Source: Porifericola rhodea
GTDB lineage: Bacteria; Bacteroidota; Bacteroidia; Cytophagales; Cyclobacteriaceae
Length of the DNA stretch: 64,000 nucleotides
Direction: 5' to 3'
Assembly: GCF_030506305.1 (NCBI RefSeq)
Contig: NZ_CP119421.1
Span: 2,744,501 to 2,808,500, forward strand
Below the pieces are notes generated by a model, which was not told the origin of the DNA, did not search any database, and saw nothing but the letters and a program-made list of their open reading frames with translations. The position numbers and the translations under genes are program-made. Positions 26,501-34,065 of the stretch are shown one piece after another (position 1 is the first letter of the stretch; each line of letters begins with the position of its first letter).

Positions 26501-28907
26501 CGCTGAAATCTACGGTGATACTTCTGCTGTTACTACCAGAGGTAATACTGGCTCCGGCAGGTAAATTCCAGATATAGTCGTCTGCGTTTTTGATATCCGG
26601 CACATTAAAGTTAATGGCGCTCTCTTTTTCGCAAAACTCATTGGTTCCTGCTATAGCACCGGCATTATCAGGTTTTCCGGGACTGATAATTACAGAGAAG
26701 TCTTTAGTAGTACCTTCACAACCATCTTTATAGGGAGTAATATGATAAGTAACAGTACCAGGCACAGTACCGCTATTTACTAATACATCGCTGATTTTAT
26801 CGCTGCCAATGGTTTGTCCGCTGGCGTTACTTGTCATTCCACTAATAGGCCCTGTTACTGTGGTAGTCCACTTAAAAAGTGATCCGCTCAATACCGCAGA
26901 GGGTATAAACTCAGCAGTTTCGTTTGAGCAAATAGTCAGATTATAGTAGGATGCAGCATTGTCTAACTGAGGGGTAGGCTTTACATCTACAGTAATGCTG
27001 TAGGGGGTAGATGTGCTATTACAGCCTTCTGCTACTACCTCAATAGTTGCTGTTCCAGTAAATCCTGGTGCCCAGTTAACCGTAGCTGTGGTTGAACTAC
27101 CTGAGATGGTATTGCCCGCACCGCTAACGGTCCAGATGTAATTAGTTGCATTAGCCGCGGAAGTAGTATATGTACCGGAGGTAGTACCCTGGCATACTTC
27201 CGTATCTCCTGCAATAGCACTAGGGTTACCTACTACAGGAGTTACATTTACATTGATACTTTTAGATTTATCAGTTCCGCAGCCCTGGGCAGTCACTTTA
27301 ACCGTGGCCATACCGGTAAAAGCACTATTCCAGCTTACTAGTCCGCTGTTATCAATACTACCGGCACTTGCAGGTGAAAGCTCCCAAAGGTAGCTATCCG
27401 CATAGTTTGCACTCGCGGTATATTGCGTGCTTCCATTACCCTGGCAACGGCTAAGAACAGGAGCGCTAAAGTTAGGCGTTCCTACATTTGCTTTTACTTC
27501 CACAGTCTGCCAGGCAGAAGTATTAGTACAGGCATTGGGCGTATTGGCAACTAATCTTACTACATATTTAGCGGTTGCACCACTTCCAAAATAAGGAAGG
27601 CTAGCAGTAATATCTTTTGCAGTAGAGGCATACCCGCCAATGTTGTTTCCATTGACGTTAACTCTTTGTCCGCTGGCATTATTCTTTCTGATTTCCCAGT
27701 TCCAGTTGGTACCAGCAGGCACATTAAGAGAGTTGTTAGTAAAACTGATACTTGTATTTTCGCACTGAGCAGCCGCAGGAGTAAAAGAAAAATCTGCTAC
27801 AGGCTGAGGGAGAATATCAATTTCTTTAGTAATAGTAGTAATACAGTTTCCTGTATTTCCAGTAATTCCACCATCTGTTACTGTTAAGCTTACTGTATAT
27901 TTGCCTGTACTACTATAGGTTTTGGTAGGATTGGCAGCTGTAGACGTGGTGCCATCACCAAAATCCCATGCGTACTGCATGCCAGCAGAGCTAAGATTGG
28001 TAAACTGCACACTATTGTTTACACAGGCAGGGTTATTATCAAAGCTAAAGTCTGCCTGAGGAGCATCAACAATGCGGATATATACAGTTTTACTTACCGG
28101 AGCATTTCCGGTGGGGTTGCCTGATGCGTCTTCATAGGGGTTACAGCTATTCCAGTTGTTAAGGGTAAGCTCAAATACCTCTCCTGTTTTAGTGGTTTCC
28201 GGAACGGTAATATTCAGAGACTGTACTCCTGATGAGGTTGCTGCCTTATCGATGTGTACAGGGGTTTGAGAATAAGGGAAACTTCTGTTTACTCCATTAA
28301 TTTTAACATCACCAGTAATTGTGCTATTAGTACCATACTCCCACTGTATCCATCTTCCCACATTATAAGGGTGATCAGGGGCTAAACAGGTAAAGGTGGT
28401 AATGTCTGTGAAGTTAACGGTTGTAGTATTGCCTGCACAAATTTCGTAATACTCTTCGTCGGTTTCTAAACCATTGCCCAGAACATTATCGGTGTCCCAA
28501 ACATCTACATTAACTTCTATAGTGTTAGCGTCTTCATCACAGTCCGTACCATCTACTCTTAAGAAGGCTGAAGCCTCATAGATACATTCACCATCATCTT
28601 TGGGGTAGGTATGAGGTACTGTAGCTTCATATTTTCTGAATGAAGGTAATGCTGAGGGATTGCTACAGACTAATGCAACAACTTCAAGAGGAGATCCATC
28701 TCCCCAGTCAATCACTACTTCGTTTGTACGACTATCATTTAGTCCGAAATACCAGACATTCCAATAAACTTCTGAGGGTGCACATAGCTTACTCTGGTCT
28801 CTGGGCATGGCATTACCCTTACCGGAGTTATAACATATCTGTGCATTTGCTTCAAATACTGCCAGTTGCAGTAGAAGCCAAATGAGTAGGGTAGACAGGT
28901 TTTTCAT
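17550..28907 (-). CDS. Giant secreted multidomain adhesin with PKD and SprB-like repeats and type B T9SS C-terminus
   Basis: The 3785-residue protein has a signal peptide (MKNLSTLLIWLLLQLAVFEANA). It continues with a cysteine-containing N-terminal region, two PKD domains (about residues 288-470, with YAWDFGDGTTS), PKD/Ig-like domains with two long-loop copies at about 475-645, six related PKD-like domains at about 650-1300 (each opening like ICSGEETDISLSSNVSG), and linking domains. Sixteen repeats of about 95 residues span about 1558-3075, and further PKD domains (FGDGTSS, FGDGTGTS, FGDGTVS) precede the C-terminal sorting domain from about 3685: IPNSFTPDPRG, IYNRWGKVIFSG, WDGYYQGELCPADVYYYKI. 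That last domain is the gliding-motility-associated type B signal exported by the type IX system with PorP/SprF help. The protein should be anchored or released at the cell surface and act in adhesion or gliding; its ligand is unknown. Confidence 0.95.
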   Translation of the reverse strand: MKNLSTLLIWLLLQLAVFEANAQICYNSGKGNAMPRDQSKLCAPSEVYWNVWYFGLNDSRTNEVVIDWGDGSPLEVVALVCSNPSALPSFRKYEATVPHTYPKDDGECIYEASAFLRVDGTDCDEDANTIEVNVDVWDTDNVLGNGLETDEEYYEICAGNTTTVNFTDITTFTCLAPDHPYNVGRWIQWEYGTNSTITGDVKINGVNRSFPYSQTPVHIDKAATSSGVQSLNITVPETTKTGEVFELTLNNWNSCNPYEDASGNPTGNAPVSKTVYIRIVDAPQADFSFDNNPACVNNSVQFTNLSSAGMQYAWDFGDGTTSTAANPTKTYSSTGKYTVSLTVTDGGITGNTGNCITTITKEIDILPQPVADFSFTPAAAQCENTSISFTNNSLNVPAGTNWNWEIRKNNASGQRVNVNGNNIGGYASTAKDITASLPYFGSGATAKYVVRLVANTPNACTNTSAWQTVEVKANVGTPNFSAPVLSRCQGNGSTQYTASANYADSYLWELSPASAGSIDNSGLVSWNSAFTGMATVKVTAQGCGTDKSKSINVNVTPVVGNPSAIAGDTEVCQGTTSGTYTTSAANATNYIWTVSGAGNTISGSSTTATVNWAPGFTGTATIEVVAEGCNSTSTPYSITVDVKPTPQLDNAASYYNLTICSNETAEFIPSAVLSGSLFKWTTTVTGPISGMTSNASGQTIGSDKISDVLVNSGTVPGTVTYHITPYKDGCEGTTKDFSVIISPGKPDNAGAIAGTNEFCEKESAINFNVPDIKNADDYIWNLPAGASITSGSNSRSITVDFSGTAAGAHNISVFGRNSCGDGGSSSFSINIKPQPVLTLTVSDNDICHNEDAVIGLGSNITGSTFNVRVISKDGNIAGANDENNISGTEFRQQLANNGSTPQNVTFRVSPVSNGCEGDYQDVTFTVNPSPDVTINAAATTICDGEQTDISLSGAVSGTSFNWTTVVSDASLTGATNGSGNKIEHTLSNTSNVAQTIKYIVVPSANGCDGPSQEITITVQPTPVLSTIVAANAICSGEETDISLSSNVSGTTFSWVVSKTHPSLTATDNSGTAIKQTINNSSDSPQKVTYTITPYFNGCAGASEDVEITVNPRPELTINAASAEICNTETTDISLLSNVSGTIFNWTVSMSDPSLSGATPGSGDQILQTLTNTSNVVQTVTYHITTEANSCSGESKDFSIDVKPTPQLSLTAANSEICSGDNANISFTSSVASTSYSWTVVVSDPAKISGAASGSGNSISQTLTNSGTSQEEVTYRVTPIANGCTGTTEEITIKVNPQISTADAGPDNAICGLNYNLNAATPSVGTGKWVKESGPGTVVFADDTDPNTAITVSSFGNYAFRWTLTNGSCGSSVDFVSLAFKDAPATSSITGKTEVCVNTQNVLYQVDAHSGSTYNWVITPALNAPSIKYGGGSSDNLISLDFGSNEWIGELSVTETNNGCTAATQKISISSYQLPVADAGADQTICEGSSIMLGGAPSASGGSGNYTYLWTPASGLDDATLANPTATITYTRTYSLKVTDSSTGCESVVDNVTITVEPQLQAGSIGGTQTICEGTLPSAFTQNPATNGNGSYTYQWQKSVDGGTTYTDIPGANAALYEETNALSTTTWYRRKVNSGVCGEQITTPIEVVVEPELKAGTIGTDQTIVAGATPAKLSSITDGDGITGFQYQWQKATGTGTNFSDIAGATTAEFQPAALSTTTFFRRVVSGGVCAPVTSNVVKVTVEASAAAGTIEDNQVICTNSIPAPLVEKDPASGGTGTYQYRWSYSVDGINFTIIPSENGTGYTPSAPLSVTTYYKREMQSGVAPWVSSNVITVTVEEEIDPGVVAGDQTICQGGNPIAFTETTAPQGGSGSYQYQWKSSNNASGPFADISGAINATYDVPAGLNSTTYYVREVRGGECVPRLSNVIEVIVEPTLVGGTIAGSQTVCYQGDPVAFSSSMTPSGGNGTFAYQWQEKIGSGVFVDIAGATAETYDVPPGIEYTTTYRRKVSSGSCASTFSNEITVNVQPTLYPGSIAGAQTVCENADPAEITSIASPSGGAGSGTYLFQWKSSDKASGPFTAIPGAVYASYDPPAGISDTTYFVREVTSGSCGPVQSNVIVIKVEPTLTAGSIVGSDTICQGSVPPMFGSTTAADGGNGAYSYQWQWSYTPGGPYTDVPGATSATYQVANPMNTTTYFVRKVSGGVCGEKYSNEILVKVEPTINPGSIGGDQTICAGSTPTAFVQNPASGGNNAYNYQWQSASNELGPFSDISGATSATYQVSNPMSVTTFFRRKVSAGVCDEKFSNTIKVTVEPTLTPGSISVDQTIPANTAPLMFNEDSSAGGGTGSYTYQWKYATNMAGPYNIIFGANSATYQAGNLSQTTYFVREVSSGVCPPVVSNVITVTVEPSSAAGMIGSSQIICAGSVPAPLTELSPASGGTGSYNYQWQMSTDQNTGYVNIAGANDKDYSPTQVLTTTTYYRREVKSGVSPAVYTSPVQITVQDTLVAGVIEQDQTICENGDPNIFLETTPASGGSGMYSYQWKSSTTAGGPYTDIPLATNRLYDVPAGLTQTTYYVREVSSGVCGAKLSNEIKVSVEPTLTAGKVSGNQTICEGSVPTAFTESDAADGGTGMYSYQWKYATNAGGPYLDIAGAKQKDYAVPAGLTQTTYYVREVSSGVCAVQLSNEITVIVEPTLQAGQIAGNDRICEASVTNPFTSTTSPSGGNGVYTFQWKSSTTSGGPYQDIVGATGATYNAPDTLTKSRYFVREVISGVCQNKLSNEVYIIVDPTLDGGSISGDQSIVMGGDPTAFIETGAVSGGSGSYTFQWQYSTDSISFNDIAGATTNEYDVPSGLLQTTYYRRRVEAGVCGMAYSNIVKVTVESTLEPGTVGNDQLICEGDIPATLVEISPATGGNNTYTYQWKSASQAAGPYTNIPGATDEFLSFSSGLTDTTYFIREVYSGVYAPVVNAQPIVITVQPTLLPGSIRQSGIAEICFGEQAGRIDEDSAPQGGDGNYTYQWMSSLQSGGPYQDIAGANSPDYQPPQGLEATTYYVRKVSSGKCASITSNEIEVIVNPLPEVSLTSSVPNHTICDGTEVSFTASGADLYEFYLNGIAVQGPSPANTFVSSTLVDSDTVYVLGTDINGCQSLSNSIVTKVNELPTATIEGTVDICDGNKTSLILNMTGKMPFEVVYTDGIQQYTLKNLAYESILNVQPSQTTNYMLVSVTDANGCTQNITDQEAVVKVGHAVAEFSVVGDNAACSPHTLQFKNENILEGVTYTWVWGDGTEDVVTTAADSAVIEHTFVNYTSSRDMTYQVTLIATHDEIGCTDRATNSVHVYPTPEIRVEHDKEEGCGPLLVHFTNNSFGAQSHRWYYRVKGTQEVLEERSSKSVSYILPNLTTETLTYEVVYEASTDRCQAEPEIFEIVVHPELKPYFSVTPTHQNLPNSTISIENMTNEGDWDYFWDFGDGTSSTEKDPGEHTYETHGQYYVTLTVSKNGCSQEYEEYVVIDIDPDLPFVEFEADFHAGCGPLTVTFTNESNYVDPSTFQWDFGDGTGTSSAEHPVHTYTQPGKYSVKLEATNIFGEHKLIMKEFLVEVYQSPQAIFSAGPPTVYLPDRPITTINQSIGATAYEWHFGDGTVSTEFEPSHIYTEAGEYDIMLIAFSEQGCSDTLLIERVVSVKEPEAGKTRIPNSFTPDPRGPSGGQYQYGDLSNDIFIPIIDGITEMSMTIYNRWGKVIFSGKDKFSGWDGYYQGELCPADVYYYKIDMKFINGERKTEYGDVTLIR
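19681..24235 (-). repeat. Sixteen tandem ~285-bp (95-residue) repeats inside the adhesin gene
   Basis: Each unit follows the pattern AGxIxGxQTICEG, GGTGSYTYQW, DIxGAT, TTYYVREVSSGVC, SNxIxVxVEPTL. Most units have two cysteines, one in QTIC and one in SGVC, consistent with one disulfide per domain. In units 2, 9 and 14 the first cysteine is missing (TIVAG, TIPAN, SIVMG); in the following units 3, 10 and 15 the second is missing (SGVAPW, SGVSPA, SGVYAP). No unit is identical to another at protein level, so the expansion is not very recent. Confidence 0.9.
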
Positions 28908-29426
28908 AAGCTTGGATTTGAATAATTCATTTCATCCGCTTATCTGATGCGGCTTAACTTTTGCAAGTTATTTCAAAAATTAATAAAATATATTAGAATA
29001 GTGCAATAAATATTACATCATACTTAAGCTTAATTTATTGTCTTATTCAAAGAAGGGGTTGAGTGGTGTTCCTGTCAAAAACCTAAAAAAACTTAATAGT
29101 TTTAAGGGGAGGGTTTTGTTGTAATATACAGATAATCAATATATTATAATGTTTTTGAAACTTATAAGTACGTAATTTTAGTAATCTACATTAACAAAGG
29201 GCGTGTATTGAAAATTACTCATTTGTACAAAAATGAGGACTTATTATAATTCAAACTATTGATAAAAATTGTACTTTTCTAATTTTGAGTACAGATATAG
29301 ATAATATTAGCTTTCTACTCTTAATTAGTAATACATGCCTAATAGATAGGTATGCTTGCAAAGAAAGCTTAGGTAAAAAAGGAAGGTATGTTGGAAGAAT
29401 AGCCTGTTAGAATAAAGTGAAAAATG
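28908..29426. other. Upstream region of the giant adhesin gene
   Basis: These 519 bases between the adhesin start and the terminator of the aldo/keto reductase gene are very AT-rich and contain no gene. The adhesin promoter must be here. No clear -33/-7 pair of the Bacteroidota type could be fixed by eye. Confidence 0.5.
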
Positions 29427-29453
29427 AAGAATGCTGAAACGCTCAGCATTCTT
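29427..29453 (-). terminator. Terminator of the aldo/keto reductase gene
   Basis: A perfect 11-bp stem (29427-29437 with 29443-29453, arm AAGAATGCTGA, loop of five) lies ten bases past the aldo/keto reductase stop on the leftward strand and is followed by CATTTTTC. Confidence 0.75.
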
Positions 29454-29462
29454 ACCAAAGGT

Positions 29463-30278
29463 TTAGCAAGTCCAGTCAGGAGCCCAGTCCGGGTTGATCA
29501 TACGATTGTCACCCCTCTTTTCAGAGATCTGTTGCATTTCTTCAGAAGTTAGCTCAAAATCAAAAACGTGTAGGTTTTCTTTACGTCTTTCTCTTTTGCT
29601 TGAGCGAGGTATCGCAGCTACATCGGTTTGCTGCATATGCCAGCGAAGCGCTATCTGGGGCGCAGTTTTATTGTATTTTTTGCCTATCTCCTGTAAAACC
29701 TCGTCCTCTAGAACTTTCCCTTTAGCAATAGGGCAGTAAGCTGTTAGAAATAATTTATGCTGGGCCATCTTCTGCATCAGTGTACTCTGGTCTAGATAAG
29801 GATGGTATTCTACCTGATTACAAATAATAGGTGCCAGCTTTATGGCTTCATCTATTAGAGCTGGAGTAAAATTACTAACTCCAATGTGCTTCACTTTGCC
29901 TTCTTCTTTGAGTTTACTCATAGCTTCCAGCGACTCCTCAAGAGGAACATTATCATTAGGCCAATGGATGAGCAACAAGTCTATATAGTCAGTTTGTAAA
30001 CGGCGGAGGCTCTTGTGAGCGGCTTCCTGTAGTGCTTTACTTTTTAAATTGGTGTACCATACCTTGGTGGTTAAAAAAAGGGAGGTGCGGCTCACTTCTG
30101 ACTCCTGTATGCCTTTGCCCACCTCATCTTCATTCTCGTACATTTGTGCGGTATCAATATGGCGGTAGCCCAGGCTGATAGCGTCTTTCACTCCTTCTAT
30201 ACAATCTTTGCCTCTTATGTTATAAGTTCCAAAACCTAAGGCTGGAATTTTGCTTTCTTCAATATCTATAAATTTCAT
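29463..30278 (-). CDS. Aldo/keto reductase
   Basis: The 271-residue TIM-barrel oxidoreductase has the full catalytic tetrad: D42 and Y47 in GYRHIDTAQMYENE, K72 in LTTKVWY and H105 in LLLIHWP. The C-terminal AIPRSSKRERRKENL stretch binds the NADPH phosphate. Enzymes of this subgroup reduce aldehydes and ketones such as methylglyoxal or 2,5-diketogluconate; the natural substrate is not evident. It is divergent from the dehydrogenase gene at 30393. Confidence 0.95.
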   Translation of the reverse strand: MKFIDIEESKIPALGFGTYNIRGKDCIEGVKDAISLGYRHIDTAQMYENEDEVGKGIQESEVSRTSLFLTTKVWYTNLKSKALQEAAHKSLRRLQTDYIDLLLIHWPNDNVPLEESLEAMSKLKEEGKVKHIGVSNFTPALIDEAIKLAPIICNQVEYHPYLDQSTLMQKMAQHKLFLTAYCPIAKGKVLEDEVLQEIGKKYNKTAPQIALRWHMQQTDVAAIPRSSKRERRKENLHVFDFELTSEEMQQISEKRGDNRMINPDWAPDWTC

Positions 30279-30392
30279 GTGTTGGCTAGCTTGTTTATGA
30301 TTTACAGCTTTAACTCTTCAGGTTAGCACATGTTTGATTAGTTTGTTACTTTCAGTCGCCAAGCATGTAAGAACCAGAAATGTAAATGACAT

Positions 30393-31295
30393 ATGCTCAA
30401 ACTAGATAAGAAAACTACAATAGGATGGATAGGGACCGGTGTAATGGGGGCTTCTATGCTCTCATTATTACAAAAAGAAGGATATCCCACTTTAGTTTAC
30501 AATCGTACCCGGTCCAAAGCCCAGCCTCTATTAGATGCCGGTGCTCAATGGGCTGATACCCCTGCGGAACTTGCCGCCCAGGCGGATATTATTTTTACAA
30601 TTGTTGGTTTTCCTGCCGATGTGAGGGAAGTATACCTGGGAGAAGATGGGGTGCTTTTTAAAGTGAAGGAAGGTAGCATAGTAGTAGACATGACAACTAC
30701 CGAACCCAGCTTGGCCGAAGAAATTTATGTGGCCGCAAAAGAGAAAGATGTTTACGCTATAGATGCCCCGGTCTCGGGAGGAGATGTGGGGGCCAGAAAC
30801 GGTACCCTTTCTATTATGATAGGTGGCGATCAGGCAGCGGTAGATACCGTAATGCCTCTTTTTCAGATTATGGGTAAAAATATAGTATATCAGGGCAGTG
30901 CTGGAAAAGGACAGCATACCAAAATGTGCAATCAGATTACCATTGCAGGCACTATGATTGGAGTTTGTGAAAGCCTGCTCTATGGCTACAAAGCTGGTTT
31001 AGATTTACCAACCATGCTCAAATCTATAAGTGGGGGAGCGGCCGCCTGCTGGACGCTGGATAACCTGGCGCCACGAATTGTAGACCGAAATTTTGATCCC
31101 GGCTTTTATGTAGAACATTTTATCAAAGATATGGGCATAGCGCTAGAAGAAGCAAGCCGTATGGGACTCGCCTTACCCGGTCTGGCTCTGGTAAAGCAGA
31201 TGTATGAAGCCGTAAAGGCTCAGGGGCATGGAAAACTAGGCACTCAGGCGTTAATTTTGGGGCTTGAGGCTCTATCAAACTACAGAGCTGTCTAA
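30393..31295 (+). CDS. NAD(P)-dependent beta-hydroxyacid dehydrogenase (3-hydroxyisobutyrate dehydrogenase family)
   Basis: The 300-residue protein begins with the Rossmann fingerprint [12 protein letters not shown] (residues 11-22). It has the substrate-binding [22 protein letters not shown] (124-145) and the catalytic lysine K177 in [12 protein letters not shown], as in 3-hydroxyisobutyrate and tartronate semialdehyde reductases. Which hydroxy acid it uses is not clear. The TIM-barrel gene at 31403 follows on the same strand after 107 bases and may be part of the same sugar-acid pathway (inference). Confidence 0.93.
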   Translation: MLKLDKKTTIGWIGTGVMGASMLSLLQKEGYPTLVYNRTRSKAQPLLDAGAQWADTPAELAAQADIIFTIVGFPADVREVYLGEDGVLFKVKEGSIVVDMTTTEPSLAEEIYVAAKEKDVYAIDAPVSGGDVGARNGTLSIMIGGDQAAVDTVMPLFQIMGKNIVYQGSAGKGQHTKMCNQITIAGTMIGVCESLLYGYKAGLDLPTMLKSISGGAAACWTLDNLAPRIVDRNFDPGFYVEHFIKDMGIALEEASRMGLALPGLALVKQMYEAVKAQGHGKLGTQALILGLEALSNYRAV

Positions 31296-31402
31296 AAAGA
31301 GGGTAGCGCAGCTTTTAGACCTTATACTAACTAGAAGGTTGGAGTTGTGCTTTTCACAAGTATTCGTGCTAATATTGCTCACAGCTAAACCACAAAACTA
31401 CT

Positions 31403-32221
31403 ATGGATATACAATTTTTTTGCCCCCGCTGGGGGAGTGCGGACTTACCGTATGAGGCATTTTTTGAAAATGTAAAGTCTGCCGGATATGACGGGGTAGA
31501 GATGGATTTACCCCTGGATGAAGTTCAGAGGGATGAGATCGTAGAGTTAATGAAGCAGTACAATCTTTTACTGATCGGGCAGCATTGGGAGTGTACCATG
31601 TCTCCTACGGCAACCTACGAAGCAGACTACGAAAAATACCTGAGAAATCTGGCGGCGGTAAAGCCTCTCTTTATCAATTCTCAGAGTGGAAAAGATTTTT
31701 TTACACAGGAGCATAATGAGTCTATTATTCGTTTGGCTGATCGTATCTCAGACGAAACGGGTGTAGCCATTGTACACGAAACGCATAGAGGTAAATTTTC
31801 TTTTGCCCTTAACCTGATGGAGAGTTATCTGCAAAATTTGCCAAACCTTAGGCTATGTGCAGACTTCTCCCATTGGTGCGTAGTATCTGAGTCTTTACTG
31901 GAATCAGCTGAGCAGGAAGCCATGCTAGAGGCAGTATATGATCGTGTTGACCATGTACATGCCAGGGTAGGCTTTTCTCAGGCACCTCAGGTTTCTGAGC
32001 CTAAAGCACCGGAATTTAAAGAAGCTCTGGACAGACACCTAGGCTGGTGGGATAAAATTGTAGAGATAAACCGAAAGAAAGGCAAGGAAAGGTTAACCGT
32101 AACTCCTGAGTTTGGTCCGGCACCCTACATGCCTCAGTTGCCTTTTGTGCAGGAGCCCCTTACCAACCAGTGGGAAACTAATCGTTATATGATGAATCTG
32201 CTGAAAGATCGCTACCTCTAG
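31403..32221 (+). CDS. Sugar phosphate isomerase/epimerase-like TIM barrel
   Basis: The 272-residue protein has the AP-endonuclease-2-like TIM-barrel pattern: GYDGVEMDLPLD near the start, VAIVHETHRGKFSF, LRLCADFSHWCVV and DHVHARVGFSQ, which carry the Glu/His/Asp metal ligands of sugar isomerases, and a late VTPEFGP. It probably isomerises or epimerises a keto sugar. Its 3' end overlaps the convergent secreted-protease-like gene by 44 bases. A small GC hairpin (CCCCC/GGGGG, 31423-31435) lies just inside the start. Confidence 0.85.
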   Translation: MDIQFFCPRWGSADLPYEAFFENVKSAGYDGVEMDLPLDEVQRDEIVELMKQYNLLLIGQHWECTMSPTATYEADYEKYLRNLAAVKPLFINSQSGKDFFTQEHNESIIRLADRISDETGVAIVHETHRGKFSFALNLMESYLQNLPNLRLCADFSHWCVVSESLLESAEQEAMLEAVYDRVDHVHARVGFSQAPQVSEPKAPEFKEALDRHLGWWDKIVEINRKKGKERLTVTPEFGPAPYMPQLPFVQEPLTNQWETNRYMMNLLKDRYL

Positions 32222-32729
32222 GCATCGCCAGCAAAGGAAACTGCTGCTTAAAAGCCATATACAATCGCCCACCTAATTGATGTGCTTCTTTTTCCCAGGG
32301 GCGCTCATGGTGGGCTATTTTATAGATTTTCTTATAGTACCACCCTTTCCAGCTGTAGTTAGCGCTACCATTTTCTTTTACCAGTTTTCCTTCTACAAAC
32401 TGTTTAGCATGAACCATCTCATGTGCCAAGGTGTGTAGTTGTTCACTCCGTTTCATATCTTGGTTAATCGTAATCAATACCTGATGCCCACCGCCGATAT
32501 CGCTGGCATTATTATATTGTGTATAGCCTCTGATTCCTTTGCTGACATTACTTTTTAAGCTAATAATGATATTAACGCTACTGTCTAAGCCAAGCTTGTC
32601 TGCATAAAAAAGAGCATGCTGTTCCAGTTCATCCACAGAGTAATCATTTTTTACTCTAATTATAGCATGTGCTACAGCAGTGTTTTGTATGCAGAGGACA
32701 AAGAGGAAAGAAATAAGCAATATGTTCAT
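32178..32729 (-). CDS. Secreted zinc-protease-like protein
   Basis: The 183-residue product has a signal peptide (MNILLISFLFVLCIQNTAVAHA) and the zinc motif HEMVHAKQF in LAHEMVHAKQFVEGKL, with later E/H residues (HERPWEKEAHQLGG) that could give the third ligand, as in SprT- or M48-like minimal peptidases. It lacks other recognisable domains. The last 15 codons overlap the convergent TIM-barrel gene, so the C-terminal tail is encoded antisense to that gene. Confidence 0.75.
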   Translation of the reverse strand: MNILLISFLFVLCIQNTAVAHAIIRVKNDYSVDELEQHALFYADKLGLDSSVNIIISLKSNVSKGIRGYTQYNNASDIGGGHQVLITINQDMKRSEQLHTLAHEMVHAKQFVEGKLVKENGSANYSWKGWYYKKIYKIAHHERPWEKEAHQLGGRLYMAFKQQFPLLAMPRGSDLSADSSYND

Positions 32730-33513
32730 GGTGAAAAATTAGTTTAAAGACTAGCATACTATTGCTATACCATGTAATTAAAAATCTGAAAATCAACATA
32801 TTACGAGAGTGGGTATTTTAAGGGTCTGCTCGCCCTTGGACAGTAATTATCCATTTTCGTACAGCTTAGTGTATTAAGCTATCGTATTATTTTATTTGGG
32901 GAATGAGCAAGCGTTGTTTCTGCATTCAGACAATTATAGACGGGTAGGTTATGGCTGCAACTAACTAGCCTGCAACACTCGCGATAAACAATCCCTTTTC
33001 TATCTACTGTATACATAATATACTCAATATTGATGAAACATGCCTGCATCAATCAGTTGGCGTAGCTGCTTGACAAAAAACAATCCGGAAGTTGCCAACC
33101 ATTCTTCTACTACAATACACCTTTTAGAGAAGCGGCTATCGTCAGTTTAAAAAGCTAGGCTGGCTGTAAAAGAAAAATTATTCTACCGAAAAGGTGAGAG
33201 TTTTCATGTAAAACCCTGCTTAAAATGCATGTTTTGCCTGTATTTAAGCGTATTTCAAAAGCATATTAAATTTTATAAAAAAAATTCTACTAATAGGTTA
33301 CATCTCACTTATCCATGTCTACTAATAGATAAATAAGACGAAAAGTTAACATTCTCATAGTTAGTTAAAATTCGTAGGTAGAGCTAGATTGCTGAAGCAG
33401 ATAGCTGGTTTGCATGTTGCGAGCCAGCTATTTTTATTTTATGCACTTTTTTTCTGTACCTTAAGCAACCCCTCCCAAAACTCTACTGTATAGACCCAAA
33501 ACAAAGCCTAGAC
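32730..33513. other. Gene-free region before the ECF sigma operon
   Basis: No acceptable gene was found in these 784 bases. The right part holds a rightward terminator-like hairpin at 33401-33431, about 80 bases before the sigma factor start. Since no rightward gene lies in the preceding 1.2 kb, an untranslated rightward transcript may be made here. The remainder is AT-rich without recognised signals. Confidence 0.5.
33401..33431 (+). terminator. Terminator-like hairpin upstream of the sigma factor gene
   Basis: ATAGCTGG (33401-33408) pairs with CCAGCTAT (33424-33431) around a 15-base loop, followed by TTTTATTTTAT. It is oriented rightward but no rightward gene precedes it closely. It may end a small RNA or act as an attenuator in the leader of the sigma operon. 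Confidence 0.6.
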
Positions 33514-34065
33514 GTGAGTGATGGTACGCTACAAAAATTAATTTCCGGCTGCCTAAAGGGCAAAAGAAAAAGTCAGGAGAAACTTTACCAAAGGTATTAT
33601 GCCTACGGTATGAGCGTGTGCCTGCGTTACACTCAAAATGAAGATGAGGCGATAGAAGTGTTCAATGACAGTTTCATGAAGGTGTTTGGTAAACTGGATA
33701 CTTATGATGTAGAAAAATCTTTTCAGTCGTGGTTTAGAAGAATCCTGATAAACACGGCAATCAACTACTACCATAAGCACGAAAAACATAGGCAGCACCA
33801 TTCACTTAACAATGAATTGCCACTGAAAGAAGAAGATAATGCAATCAGTCAGCTCTCTTATCAGGAGCTCATAGCTTTGATACAACGGCTCTCGCCGGTA
33901 TACCGAACCGTCTTCAATTTATTTGTGATAGATGGTTTTAGCCACGAAGAAATAGCAGAAGCTCTGCAAATATCTGTAGGTGCTTCAAAGTCTAACTTAT
34001 CGCGGGCCAGGGCCAACTTACGGGTAATGTTGTACCACCAAAACAAAGTAGCATGCAAGGTATGA
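33514..34065 (+). CDS. ECF RNA polymerase sigma factor
   Basis: The 183-residue protein has sigma region 2 (YMSVCLRY-like MSVCLRYTQNEDEAIEVFNDSFMKVF and FQSWFRRILINTAINYY) and region 4 (LSPVYRTVFNLFVIDGFSHEEIAEALQIS, then SKSNLSRARANLR), so it is a complete group 4 sigma factor. The start is GTG at 33514; no in-frame ATG lies near. The last four bases overlap the ATG of the next gene at 34062, which encodes the probable anti-sigma factor, the usual arrangement for a sigma/anti-sigma pair. Confidence 0.93.
   Translation: MSDGTLQKLISGCLKGKRKSQEKLYQRYYAYGMSVCLRYTQNEDEAIEVFNDSFMKVFGKLDTYDVEKSFQSWFRRILINTAINYYHKHEKHRQHHSLNNELPLKEEDNAISQLSYQELIALIQRLSPVYRTVFNLFVIDGFSHEEIAEALQISVGASKSNLSRARANLRVMLYHQNKVACKV

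Noticed and set aside
20888-27887. Many 60-136-codon frames on both strands within the giant adhesin gene
   Set aside because: They are shadows of the long repeat-containing reading frame, which has clear domains from end to end.
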